64,000 nt of DNA. Origin: Asterias amurensis (taxonomy: Eukaryota > Echinodermata > Asteroidea > Forcipulatida > Asteriidae). Within the stretch, counting starts at the first letter, position 1; the number at the start of each line of letters is the position of its first letter. The DNA is taken from NCBI RefSeq assembly GCF_032118995.1, contig NC_092653.1, positions 26,245,202 to 26,309,201 on the forward strand, given 5' to 3'. The notes beneath the pieces are model-generated. The model was not told the origin of the DNA. It made no database searches and worked only from the letters and a program-made list of their open reading frames with translations. A program made the translations under genes and the position numbers. Of the stretch, positions 20,262-30,582 are shown piece by piece.

Positions 20262-21325
20262 CCAAGAAAGTTGAGATACACCCAGTGAGAAGACTGGTCT
20301 TTGACAATTACCAATTGTGTCCAGTGACTTTAAGAAAGTTGAGATACACCAAGTGAGAAGACTGGTCTCTGACAATGTACCAATAGTGTCCAGTGTCTTT
20401 ACCAATGTTGAGATACACCAAGTGAGAAGACTGGTCTTTGACAATTACCAATAATGTCCAGTGTCTTTAAGAATGTTGAGATACACCAAGTGAGAAGACT
20501 GGTCTCTGACAATGTACCAATAGTGTCCAGTGTCTTAAGAAAGTTGAGATACACCAAGTGAGAAGACTGGTCTTTGACAATTACCAATAGTGTCCAGTGT
20601 CTTTACCAATGTTGAGATACACCAAGTGAGAAGACTGGTCTTTGACAATTACCAATAGTGTCCAGTGTCTTTAAGAATGTTGAGATACATCAAGTGAGAA
20701 GACTGGTCTCTGACATTGTACCAATAGTGTCCAGTGTCTTTAAGATGATTGCAACTGTAGTCTTTGACATTATACCAATAGTGTCCAGTGTCTTTAAGAA
20801 TGTTGAGATACACCAAGTGAGAAGACTGTTCTCTGACAATGTACCAATAGTGTCCAGTGTCTTAAGAAAGTTGAGATACACCAAGTGAGAAGACTGGTCT
20901 TTGACAATTACCAATAGTGTCCAGTGTCTTTACCAATGTTGAGATACACCAAGTGAGAAGACTGGTCTTTGACAATTACCAATAGTGTCCAGTGTCTTTA
21001 AGAATGTTGAGATACATCAAGTGAGAAGACTGGTCTCTGACATTGTACCAATAGTGTCCAGTGTCTTTAAGATGATTGCAACTGTAGTCTTTGACATTAT
21101 ACCAATAGTGTCCAGTGTCTTTAAGAATGTTGAGATACACCAAGTGAGAAGACTGGTCTCTGACAATGTACCAATAGTGTCCAGTGTCTTTACGATGATT
21201 GCAACTGTAGTCTCTGACAAAATAGTGTCCAGTGTCTTTAAGAATGTTGAGATACACCAAGTGAGAAGACTGGTCTCTGACAATGTACTAATAGTGTCCA
21301 GTGTCTTTAAGATGATTGCAACTTG
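20262..21325 (+). repeat. 68-69-bp satellite made from the right end of MITE family 4
   Basis: Units read GTTGAGATACACCAAGTGAG, AAGACTGGTCTTTGACAAT, TACCAATAGTGTCCAGTGTC, which is the terminal ~70 bp of family 4 (compare 26080-26140). Some units have the first part replaced by GATGATTGCAACTGTAGTC. A block of several units repeats with an offset of 328 bp (for example 20688 and 21016), so there is higher-order structure. The plus-strand 229-codon frame runs through the array and is a by-product. Confidence 0.93.
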
Positions 21326-21789
21326 TATAGATCAGAGGATTAATGGTATCATACAACTGGATGACGATTGGATAAGGCCATTAACATTGTCAATGTCATC
21401 ACAATCATTCTCACTGCTATTTATTCCTTTTGCCATATTATGTTCTTGCATACCAAGTTTGGGAATGGCCTCCCTGCGCTGTTTTTCTATGCGGCCTGCG
21501 AACCCAGGGTTGGCTGGGTTCAGAACCCTTAAATTGCTGACTCAACGCTGGGTATGCAAAGTGATTTGGTCAGACCATGATTTAATGTGTGGGTCTTTTT
21601 TTTTTGCAAACAAGTTATTATTTGTCCGAAATAGTAAAACAATAGCCATTTATGGAACCAAACAAGTGAAATAGTAAAAATAAGCGTGTATCTATAATGG
21701 ATAAGATAATTGTTTTGAGTTATGTCTCTAATCCTCTGAGATACACAACTTCTATTGACAGCACAAGTTGGATTGTAACACTATTATTA
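21326..21789. other. no gene recognised
   Basis: The sequence after the satellite holds AACCCAGGGTTGGCTGGGTT near 21500 (an imperfect inverted repeat), and otherwise nothing I can name. Confidence 0.4.
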
Positions 21790-21985
21790 AGGACTTAAAG
21801 ACGCTGGACACATTTGGTAATTGTCAAAGACCAGTATTCTCACTTGGTGTATCTTAACATATGGAATTGTGGGTTTGAATCCTGGTCATGACGCTTGTGT
21901 CCTTTAAGGGGTATAAATGGGCACCTGCGAGGTTAGCGGTTAATATTGTGTTTGAAAAAGCTTTAAGAGTGCACGGAACAGAGCA
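21790..21985 (+). mobile_element. MITE family 4 left end joined to a SINE tail
   Basis: 21790-21862 matches the left ~70 bp of family 4 (GACGCTGGACACATTTGG, TTGTCAAAGACCAGTATTC, TTGGTGTATCTTAAC). It then switches to a SINE-like piece with a B box (GTGGGTTTGAATCCTGG) and the tail word GGGTATAAATGGGCACCTGC. Either the MITE was broken or the join reflects a deletion. Confidence 0.6.
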
Positions 21986-22249
21986 ATTGTAAAGCTCATT
22001 GACACATTATTCTAAAATGCTTGATATGATAACAGTTATTATTACTGTTTTCATCCTCTTCCTGATAGTCTTTCTTAATTATCAAAAACAAATAACATTC
22101 TGTGTTAGACAAGGTTCTCAACAATGCCTTATTGAACATCAAACCACATGGGAAAATAACTGCTGGTTAAAGTTTAGATAATTTGGGGGTTGAACAAATA
22201 CAAATTTATGGGCGTTGGATTTGAAGCAATGCCTCTGGATTAACAGATG

Positions 22250-22640
22250 ACTGGCATATCACTGGAGCCAAGCTCTGGTGTTGTGAGCAGCAGAGTGTGG
22301 GTTTGATACTCGTTTAAGACTCTTGTGCCATTAAACAAGACACTTGACCATAATTGCTTTGTAAAAACGTTTGAAAGTAGCGCATTCTGCTCATACCTGA
22401 GCCTGGCACATTGTGGATGATACCAATCTAAGTAGATCTTTGGTTTTTTTTGATTGGGGGAAAAACTATAAGAATAAAGGAACTGTACATTGTTGGAATA
22501 TGGCAGTGCACTTATTGAAAAGAGAAGGGGTTGGCCCCGGTGTTCCTGGTTTGATAGGCTGCATATTGCGCCACAGCACCTTGTAAACCATTATGGTGCT
22601 TTACATGTTAAAGGAATAGGTATCATAATTAAAACGCTGC
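22250..22640 (+). repeat. tRNA-derived SINE (CGAGCGG type), degraded head, long body
   Basis: Remnant head AAGCTCTGGTGTTGTGAGCA, AGAGTGTGGGTTTGATACTC, then body AAACAAGACACTTGACCATA, GCAGTGCACTTATTGAAAAG, GGTGTTCCTGGTTTGATAGG, CTGCATATTGCGCCACAGCA. The same body is in the copy at 46675-47300. Confidence 0.7.
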
Positions 22641-22957
22641 TCTCATTCTAAGAAGCCACTGTTTATTCAAACACTTGTTAAGTAGGTCTTAAGTTGAGAA
22701 TTGCAAAAAAACTAAATCAAAGAGTATTCCTCATTTGAAAATAATGGTCAAACCAGATTGTTTAATATACCAGGTAATCTCACATAAAACTTTCAAACTT
22801 GAACATATTAGTACTCCTCTCATCAAAGGAAATGATTAAAAAGTTGTGTATCTTTCAGAAAATATTAAGAAAATATAAATGGCTGTTGCGAAGTGCTTAC
22901 AACTCAAAATAATCTATGGCAATTTGCCTTGCTATGGTCCGAACGTCAGGCCATTTT

Positions 22958-23092
22958 AATGTCTTTTTCACCAAAGATAATTAAAAAAATAGTTAAAACT
23001 ATTTGTTGTTTATCTTTGGTGCAAACACATGCCAAAGATAAATAAAAAATAGTTAAAACTATTTTTTGTTTATCTTTGGTGCAAAAGACATT
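22958..23092. repeat. nested palindromes (two hairpins inside a longer inverted repeat)
   Basis: Hairpin 1 (22969-23021) and hairpin 2 (23032-23080) both have arms of the form CCAAAGATAA...TTATCTTTGG around AATAGTTAAAACTATT. The outer pair AATGTCTTTTTCACCAAAG / CTTTGGTGCAAAAGACATT encloses both, so 22958-23092 is a palindrome made of palindromes. Confidence 0.88.
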
Positions 23093-23187
23093 GCTTGAAA
23101 TGGAAACCACTTTCTGATTCTATCATGCAGCCTGCAAACCAAAAGTACAAACAAATAATGAATTATTTGTGTTTGTTTCATTTTCAG

Positions 23188-23485
23188 CCTTCTGTCTACT
23201 GGTCTGGAAGTAACTGATGAGCTGAAGGGATAGATCAACCTGATAACTGGCGTTTCAATTCACACCAAGGAAGCAATATTCAAGATATTAGTCAATTCAG
23301 ACAGCTCTGTCCCTCATTCAACTCACTGCAACACAACAGAGCCTGGGACACAAACAAATAGTCTGGTCCAATTTTGGTACGAACAAATTCAGTGTTGGGT
23401 TATCACTATTGCACATAGGGCTAATGACAAAGAAGATAGTGTTCATCTAAGGTTCATAGTCAGAAGAGGTTATGTGGGAACGTAA
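23188..23485 (+). other. exon-like stretch, product not recognised
   Basis: A good acceptor (TTGTTTCATTTTCAG, ending 23187) precedes a frame of 14 codons, an in-frame TAG at 23231, and then 83 codons without a stop to 23485 (for example INLITGVSIHTKEAIFKILV). The composition looks coding but I do not recognise the family. It could be a 3' terminal exon that ends at the TAG, a decayed exon with one nonsense change, or chance. It lies 2.1 kb upstream of the ALKBH6-like exon on the same strand. Confidence 0.3.
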
Positions 23486-24094
23486 CACGTTCATTTCAAC
23501 TCTCAAATCTGGTTGAAAAATTTGGAAACAAATATTGTTTATATTTAAGACACATAAACACTGGCTTTTTCCACTTATGTGCAATCCTAATATACCAAAT
23601 GTTTTTCTTTGGATTTGAATTGATTTTGTGAAACCCATATACACCAATGTGTGTTACCTGAGTTCTGTGAAAAAAGGCATAATACCTGGTTGGTATTCGA
23701 ACTCTTGACCTTTGCAATTCGTCATCCGTATGAAGGAGTGACCTAACTCGTTCACTGTTTTTAAAAAACCTGTTCGAGAGAAAATCTCAATTGAAGTTGC
23801 ACTACTTTCCAAACTGCTGTTTCGGAGTCTGCTTACCAACATTATTCATACAGAACTATCAATGTGTTTCCATCCTTAAAACTATTTTATTGCTTAATTA
23901 ATTCCTAAAATTTGTGACAATGAAAATTTCATTTTTGCCTGGAGCGCGCTGTATACAAACCAATGCGTAATAGAGACCTATCGAGGTCGGTCACTTTGTG
24001 AAAATACTATGCTCCCCAGTTAGGTCACTTCGTGGTACGAATATTTTGAGTCAGTTTGGTCAGTTCGTGGTACGACCGACGAATTCTAGAGCAG

Positions 24095-24340
24095 TGTCCT
24101 ACCAACTAGACCACTGAGATTGCCTGGTAGTTAGAGACAGTTCGAATCCTATGTTTTAGCAGCAGGTACTGCAATGATTTCAAATTTGTATCGAGGGAAA
24201 CAAAATACTATGTGGGTAAAACCAAAATGAATATTCTTGATCCCTGATACAAATTTAACATCTATTAATTTGCAGTGCCCCCTGCTATAAAACATAGGAT
24301 TGGAACTGCCTCTAGCTACCAACTAGAAGTTGGGAATCGA
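24095..24340 (-). repeat. tRNA-derived SINE, third family, minus strand
   Basis: On the minus strand, AATCTCAGTGGTCTAGTTGG and TAGGACACTGCTCTAGAATT form the A-box region. Upstream and downstream body words (TTAATTTGCAGTGCCCCCTG, TGCCTCTAGCTACCAAC) match the copies at 51040-51210 and 51268-51385. Edges are uncertain because parts appear duplicated and inverted. Confidence 0.6.
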
Positions 24341-24629
24341 AAGCTAGGAGCAGGTTTCTCAGAGAGGGATGTTATTTCCAAGTGTTAGAAGTATTGTAAT
24401 GAATTCTGTGTTTTTAAAATGTAATGTTTTGTTTGTTTTTCTATAAGTATCATATTTGAATCTTTTTAGTGCACACAGGGAAAGCAATTTTCACTTTTTA
24501 CCTGTAATCTGTGATGAAATAAATAAATTGAATTGAATTGCATTGAACTGAATTGAATTGTGTATCATGTCTAAATCATGCATTTTTGTTGTTCATTTGG
24601 GTTAAACTTTATTCTTTTTTTTGACCTAG

Positions 24630-24765
24630 AAGTAGCCCAGCACATGCAAGCATCTCCACTCTCCAGCATGGAACCAAGGAGCAAAGTGAGGACTGGTATC
24701 AACTCTCTCAGGCTGTGATGCAAGCGCCAATCAACCAATTAAGTCTGTATACTGCCCTCTTGTGT
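24630..24765 (+). other. candidate exon upstream of the ALKBH6-like exon
   Basis: 136 bp between an acceptor (TTTTTTTTGACCTAG) and a strong donor (TGT/GTAAGT), open in one frame for 45 codons (SSPAHASISTLQHG...ALLC) and ending in phase 0, the same phase in which the exon at 25587 starts. The peptide does not show the ALKBH6 PHEDGP or LGSHT motifs expected just upstream, so it may be a different gene's exon or a chance frame. Confidence 0.3.
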
Positions 24766-24896
24766 GTAAGTGTAGAATGCTACCGTGGAGAACGCAAACG
24801 CTCAAGCCAAAATTCCCCGCTATCTTGTGAAACACACTTGACATGTAAGCGCAGAATTCCCTGCTTCCACTAGCGTTGATTATTTGCTTACGGTAA

Positions 24897-25062
24897 GCAA
24901 GGGTGTTTTTTTCTTTCATTAATATCTCACAACTACGTCGACTGATTGAGCTAAAATGTTCATAGGTTTGTCAGTTTTGTTATTTTATGCATATGTTGAG
25001 ATACACCAACTGTGAAGACTAGTCTTTGACAATTACCAATAGTGTCCAGTGTCTTTAAGAAT
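24897..25062 (+). mobile_element. MITE family 4, right-end fragment
   Basis: Begins inside the element (GCAAGGGTGTTTTTTTCTTTC) and runs to its right end (CAATAGTGTCCAGTGTC). Words TGAGCTAAAATGTTCATAGG and GTTGAGATACACCAACTGTG match other copies. Confidence 0.8.
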
Positions 25063-25064
25063 GG

Positions 25065-25440
25065 TTAGCAAATCTGTTTGCAAAAATCAAGTTTGCTTCT
25101 AGGAACAATACATAGCAAATCTGCTTAGCTAAAACAAGTTTGCAATGCAACCAGCAAGAATGACTTGTATACTTAGCGGATCTGCTACCAAAAACAAGTT
25201 TTGTATCTAGGAACAGTGTTTGAATACGTAGCAAATCTGTTTAGCAAAAGTTAGTTTGCTTTGCAACCAGCAGGAATGACTTGTATACTTAGCAAATCTA
25301 TGGTTGAATACATAGTAAAAATGACTTGTATGCATATCTGCTCTGCAAAAGTTTGTTTGTAACCAGTAAGAAATGCTTGCATTGACTTAGCAAATCTGCG
25401 TGGCATAACAAGTTTGCATCTAGCTGCAACCAGCAACAAA
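25065..25440 (+). repeat. degenerate ~60-bp tandem repeat
   Basis: Alternating words TAGCAAATCTGCTTAGC, AAAACAAGTTTGC, CTAGGAACA and GCAACCAGCAAGAATGACTTG recur five or six times with many changes. It resembles the diverged half of the 39-bp arrays only loosely (TTAGCAGATCTG), so common origin is not claimed. Confidence 0.65.
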
Positions 25441-25586
25441 TAGTGTCATGGAATTTGGGTCAGTTTGTTATTTCAGCTCCACATTTTTCCTGTGTACTTT
25501 TGAGTGCTTAACAGTTTTACAGATTATTCCAATAGAGATACTGGTTTCTAATGATTTATTTTCACATTGTTTTCTTTCCTCTTTAG

Positions 25587-25784
25587 GATGGGAGTTCCTT
25601 ATCTGAGAGACCAGTCCAACATCATGTCTTATCTTTGCTCCTTCAACCTAGCAGTCTTCTAGTTCTTAAGAGTGATATGTTTACATCTTATCTCCATGGT
25701 ATCACCAAGACAACCAGGGATCTCATCACAGACAAAGTGCTCAATGTTGACAGCATGGACCATATAGCAATGGTGGCACACTAG
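25587..25784 (+). CDS. alkbh6: ALKBH6-like C-terminal exon, end eroded
   Basis: The exon follows a polypyrimidine acceptor (TTTCTTTCCTCTTTAG) and starts in phase 0. Of its 65 residues, DGSSLSERPV, LLLQPSSLLVLKSDMF, TSYLHGI and DLITDKVLNVD match the C-terminal part of AlkB homologue 6, where the family has RH..SLLL.P.SLL.L...MY..YLHGI. ALKBH6 belongs to the Fe(II)/2-oxoglutarate dioxygenase family. The catalytic HxD and the preceding LGSHT stretch come from earlier exons that I could not find. The expected closing RGTRVSLTIR.VPKVL block is not in frame: a stop falls at 25782, and a +1 frame just downstream (GGTLDMSCSIK) looks like its damaged remains. So this is either the last exon of a gene with a frameshift near the end, or a stranded pseudo-exon. 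Confidence 0.68.
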   Translation, partial: DGSSLSERPVQHHVLSLLLQPSSLLVLKSDMFTSYLHGITKTTRDLITDKVLNVDSMDHIAMVAH

Positions 25785-25904
25785 ACATGTCATGCAGCAT
25801 CAAAACTTGGCAATATTTCCTTGAAGCATTGATGTAGGTGATCTTGTTTATTTTGATTGATAATCAAGTGCCTTTTTAATTGGATTAAGCTTCACATATC
25901 ATAT

Positions 25905-26142
25905 TCCTAAAGGCATGGACACTATTGGTAATTACTTAGCAAATTAGTAGCATACAAACTTACTTGGTAACAAGCAATGGAGAGCTGTTGATAGTATAAA
26001 GCACTGTGAGAATCAAATTGAATTGGAGACCTCAGATGAGGTCTCAAATTTCACAGGTTTGTTATTGTGTGCATATGTTGAGATACACCAAGTGAGAAGA
26101 CTGGTCTTTGAGAATTACCAACAGTAACCAACGCCTTTAAGT
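25905..26142 (+). mobile_element. MITE family 4, internally deleted
   Basis: Left end AAGGCATGGACACTATTGG and right end TTACCAACAGTAACCAACGCC are kept. The middle jumps from GAGGTCTCAAATT to CACAGGTTTGTTATT, removing about 130 bp relative to full copies. Confidence 0.82.
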
Positions 26143-26207
26143 CAGTGTTTAGTATTTGTGATAAATTATGTTGATCTACACAAGTTTTTAAATTGTGCTT
26201 GATGCAA

Positions 26208-26545
26208 TTAAAGGAACACATTGCTTAGGATCGGACAAGTTGGTAAAAAGCGTTTGAAACTGTTAATATAAAATGCATATGGTTAGAGAGATATTTTCAA
26301 AGTAGGATATAATGGTCCACACAAGTATCACTCAAAATTGCGTGGTATTCTTTATATGTGGCCAACTAACACGTTTTGTTTGTCAACGAGGTAAAAGGAA
26401 AACCACGCAATTTCGAGGCATATTTGTGTAGATCATTGTATTCTACTTTTACAACATCTTTCTAATCATATGCATTTTATAACGAACGGTTTCAAATGCT
26501 TTTCAAAGACCAACTCGACCAATCCAAGGCAACGTGTTCCTTTAA
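26208..26545. mobile_element. MITE family 1, copy 2
   Basis: Bounded by TTAA on both sides (26208-26211 and 26542-26545). Left AAAGGAACACATTGCTTAGG, right CCAAGGCAACGTGTTCC. Shares ATGCATATGGTTAGA and ATTTCGAGGCATATTTGTG with copy 1 but lacks its perfect central palindrome. Confidence 0.87.
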
Positions 26546-28078
26546 TACCAATGAAAATATTTGATACTTAAAAACTCAGTAATTAAATTTATAGAGAAGC
26601 ATGAAAGAAAGGTGATGATCAAGCCAATTGCTATTTAATGACCCATGTATAAATATTTTTATGAATATAAATAACTGACTTCAAAAACGATTGATGTTAA
26701 AAACACTAAGATTTATCTCAAGCTGAGTTGTTAATTTTCCTGAAATAATATCCAGATTGAACTTCACCTCCGGTTCCGTTGATCTCCTCGAGTGTACAAA
26801 ACGCCATGGACCCTGTTATAGCGTGCAACAATTGTGTATTGTATACTTTGGGTAATTTGTGATTGATTGTACATTTAAGGTTTTTTTTGTATGATGGGGG
26901 GGGGGGAGGGGTTTACAAATTGCCTTAGTTTGTATTTTAGGCCAAGTTGGCACTCAGCCATGTGTAAGTTAGGGGTTGAATAATATCTAAGACAACAACT
27001 TGATGGTCTTTCATTAGTGAATACGCAAATTGGATTGACAAGAAGACAGTGTTGCCCTGTTACAAAGGGGGAGCTTTATAGACAAAAGACAACCTCCAAA
27101 TTGTCAAAGCCTTGTACCATTGTGCCAGGATTGTCTTTTTTCTAACAGTGTAATACAGTACTAAGTCCCTGGACTTAACTTGTTTGTGAGTCACTAGACT
27201 GCATACATTGTGTGGTATGCAAATGAGGAAGAATGTGCTTGTGACTTTTAGCCAATCAGTGACAAGCTTGCGATGACATCATCAGACATGCAGAGAATTG
27301 TATTGTAAAGCCTGGTACCAGTGTGCCAGGATCTTGTGTATTGTCAGCATTTCCTGTATGTTATAAACCTCCACAAAACCTTGCCCTGAGCCATGTGACA
27401 TAGCAACTCTCTGCTGTCTGAAGAATTCAACTTGTACCCAAATGCAGATTCACTAAAAGCTTATTGAAAAACTATAAGTCAAGAACATCCAGACTAAAAA
27501 TCAGTCAAATTGCCAAATGACAATAGTTGTTCTTCTAGTCCATTAATTCTGCCTTCTACATCTAGCAACATTTATTTGTTGTTGTTTTGGATACAAAGAA
27601 GGGTTACATGCTGTATGAACTAGTCAGTCTTTTTTTAAATAATGAGTTAATGGGCAACATTTTGTTTGGCAAGCTGTCTTTATACAACCCTCTGAAAGAA
27701 ATGAATGCCTTCACTGTGCCCCTGCTGATATTAACCTTGCCATTCAAGCTGGTACTTTGTGAATGTATCATCTTTTGAACTAAATGTATATATTTGTTTA
27801 TTGGTTGCTAAATGAAGCAAAATTAACAATAAACATGTTTGTTTTCATAATCAAGGTGAATGAAATAAATAATAAATACCACAAGATACTTTATCTCTTG
27901 AAGATCAAATTATTTCTACTTGCAAAAAGCATGCACAATTATTAGGCTTACTCAATGCATTCTGTATAATACTAGGAATATCTCAGATATTAATGCTATA
28001 AGCATGGTTTGTTGTACTGACAAATATTTAGCTGTAAGGTTTGGAAGTAGAACAACTCTAGTTGTTTACATGTACATA
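26546..28078. other. intergenic or 3'-UTR-like DNA, nothing recognised
   Basis: AT-rich. A G-run sits at 26898-26911. Two related words (GTACCATTGTGCCAGGAT near 27114 and GTACCAGTGTGCCAGGAT near 27315) hint at an old duplication. A 63-codon frame at 27587 has no recognisable motif. Confidence 0.4.
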
Positions 28079-28169
28079 GCTGTGAGTCCCAGCACACAAA
28101 CTACACACTGTAATAGAGGTGGTACACAGCTGTGAATCCCAGCACACAAACAACACACTGTAATAGAGG
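28079..28169 (+). repeat. ~53-bp tandem duplication
   Basis: GTCCCAGCACACAAAC and ACACACTGTAATAGAGGTG occur twice in a row, at about 28086-28123 and 28137-28171. A third copy of the last word lies at about 29439-29457. Confidence 0.85.
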
Positions 28170-28173
28170 TGGG

Positions 28174-28206
<33 letters not shown>

Positions 28207-29438
28207 CCGCTCAGAACCCTTGCCCCCCCCCCCTCTTTCCCCACCATATGAAATCAGAGATAAGTATATTCTTATAGGCCTTATATATAAATCGTTTAAG
28301 GCTGCATAAAATGCATAAAACTTTTATTCATTATCAGTAGGCCCTATGTGGACTATAACATGAAAAATACGTGGAAACGCGCGCGCGATCGTATTGGCGG
28401 TAAATGTTTGTTGTGGTTTTGCAGTTACAGAGAGTGCAGGATGTGACAAAGTTCTGTTAAATACGTGGTGGTCTGAACGCAGACCAATAGCTCCGTAAAC
28501 ACAAAGTCAGATCATGGAGGTAGAAATTTCTACCTCCATGGTCAGATGCACTATATAGAAATTTACTACAGCACAAAAATGGCCAGCGAAAAAGGTTGCT
28601 TAGACCATTTCTTCTCCTTTGAAGCAAGCGGTGCAATTGAGAGGTAGGCCTATTATTTTTAAACATCCGTTTCGTAACTAAAATGTGATTATTAAACACC
28701 CACTATTTCGATCCTGTATTTTTGGCTTACACTTGTTACAATAAGGCCGAGTAAAAAAAGAAACATGTTTAGTGTCTGGGTTTCTCAAAAATAAGGAAGG
28801 AGGAGGGGCTTTTTATTTTTTATTTCAAGATGGTCGCCATGAATGTCAAATATCAACTGGTTTTTTTCTGCTGCTGAAATACACAAAACATTAATGAAAC
28901 AGTTTGGTCAAGGCATTCAGACAAGACATTCAGATTTTTTTTTTTTTTTTTGCTGAGATCATTTAAAATAACCCTTTTTCAAAAAAAAAAAGAAAAAAAA
29001 AAGGTGCATACAAAAACTTAAGGAAAAAAAGAGGTGTCCTGTAAAAAGGAAGCGGGCGGGGACGCTAAACATTTCTATTTTTCTATTTTTACTTGGCCTA
29101 ATATTATTATGTTTTGGGTATTTACACACCCACAAAGCCTAGTTGAGAATACCGTATACAACTCTAAATTGGTACTTGTTGACCACAGTTGGTAATTTAA
29201 TCCTTTTATACAGTCAAAAAGTTTTATCTTATACAAAATGACATGTTCTCTAAGATTTTGTTGTTTTCGCAATCTTTTGTTACATGCTGACTATAGACTG
29301 TTTTAGAACTGCATTGGTGTGTATCAACTATATATCAGTTAACATATTTAATAATTATCTTGCACTTCTTTGGCCCCCCAAATTTAATCTTTGCCCCCAC
29401 TTGCCCCACCAAATGAAAATGTCTAGTTACACCACTGT
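28170..29438. other. 1.27-kb insert flanked by a 19-bp direct repeat
   Basis: ACACACTGTAATAGAGGTG is present on both sides. The insert opens with a C-run (28179-28208) and contains poly-A and poly-T runs near 28930-29030. Related wording (TTGCCCCC...CCCACCA, then ATGAAA) appears near both ends (28218-28255, 29383-29420). The direct repeat would fit a long target duplication of a LINE-type insertion, but I see no coding sequence and the class is open. Confidence 0.45.
28508..28548. repeat. 41-nt palindrome
   Basis: TCAGATCATGGAGGTAGAAA is followed by its near-exact complement (TTTCTACCTCCATGGTCAGA), with one mismatch. It lies inside the insert at 28170-29438. Confidence 0.9.
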
Positions 29439-29513
29439 ACACACTGTAATAGAGGTGACACTGTGTTCCATGTTTTGGAACAGTCTCTATTCAAATGAAG
29501 ATCAAACTTGTAG

Positions 29514-30582
29514 CCAATCAAACTGCATGAAAACATTGTGTGCTAGCTGGGGCATCAGTGCACAGAGTATGTTGGTTGCTTGTTCAGTTTTCAGGGAAGT
29601 TGTGTATTTCCCTATGGATAGGGAAAGTTGGAGCAGTCTAAGATTGTAGCTTGTCAGCCAATCAGATGGTCTAAAATCAGCCAATCACAAATAATTACAA
29701 TTAATTAACCAGTCATTACACTGAATTGAATGCTGCATGCCATTAGTTAATGGACTGGCAACTTAGACATTGCTTTTTCAATCAAAATAGAATGGTAAAA
29801 ACACAATAAGACCTTTGGTTTTAAGAGGTGTATTTGCTTTAAAAAATAAACAAATTAACGTTTTCTAGCAAAAACAATTGCACATTCGTATAATATTTGC
29901 CATCTCATAAACATGTTGCAGGGTTCACCACAATAGACCTTTTGACACCATACAATTTGCCACCTCACAAATCTAGTAAGTCATTTATGCACTATTTAGT
30001 GTAATTAATGTCCTTTCAGCAAAACCCAATAGAGAAAAAGAACGAATAGACCCAGTAACACTGAACAGGGGCGCTCTAATTTTGAATTTCTTCAAAAGTT
30101 TTGCAGCGGCTAGACAGATATCAAAATAAAAAAGAGAACATTACCCCAGCCCAGTTACCTGCTTTTTCTTAGCATGTATATATAGTGCATCAATTTACAC
30201 CGCACTGGCTTTAACACACGAAATCCCATTAAGAGTTTTGTGACAAAACAAGGATCCAAGCTCGAGAGCGGTTGACCAATCAGATCGTGGTATTTTTACC
30301 TGCACAGTTCTTAATGAAGAGCATTTACTACACGTAATCCCATTAAGAGTTTTGTGACAAAATGAGGATCCAAGCTCAAGAGCGGTCGACCAATCAGATC
30401 TTGGTATTTTCACCAGCACAGTTCTTAATGGAGGGCATTTAACACACGAAATCCCATTAAGAATTTGTGACAAAATGAGGATCCATGGCCATCCAATCAG
30501 AAGCAGACAAACCTGCTGAGCAGTATTCATGAAATTGACCCCTGGATGTGTACGTGACTTATACGTCACTGAGCAGACCAAT
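29514..30582 (+). promoter_or_regulatory. seven same-strand CCAATCA motifs
   Basis: CCAATCA occurs at 29514, 29658, 29681, 30276, 30390, 30493 and 30578, six of them followed by A, C or G as in the NF-Y (CBF) binding word. Two belong to the 114-bp repeat. NF-Y sites mark many promoters, but no transcript start or gene is visible here, so function is only a suggestion. A further copy is at 27249. Confidence 0.35.
30213..30490 (+). repeat. 114-bp tandem repeat, about 2.4 copies
   Basis: Starts of AATCCCATTAAGAGTTTTG fall at 30222, 30336 and 30450. Each full unit holds ACAAAATGAGGATCCAAGC and GACCAATCAGATC. A minus-strand 128-codon frame runs through it as a by-product. Confidence 0.9.

Noticed and set aside
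20985-21674. 229-codon frame
   Set aside because: Mostly the MITE-derived satellite translated, then unrelated sequence.
23231-23300. Missing NOSIP U-box exon (the KEAI wording near 23270)
   Set aside because: Only four consecutive residues match, and no splice acceptor lies where the exon should begin.
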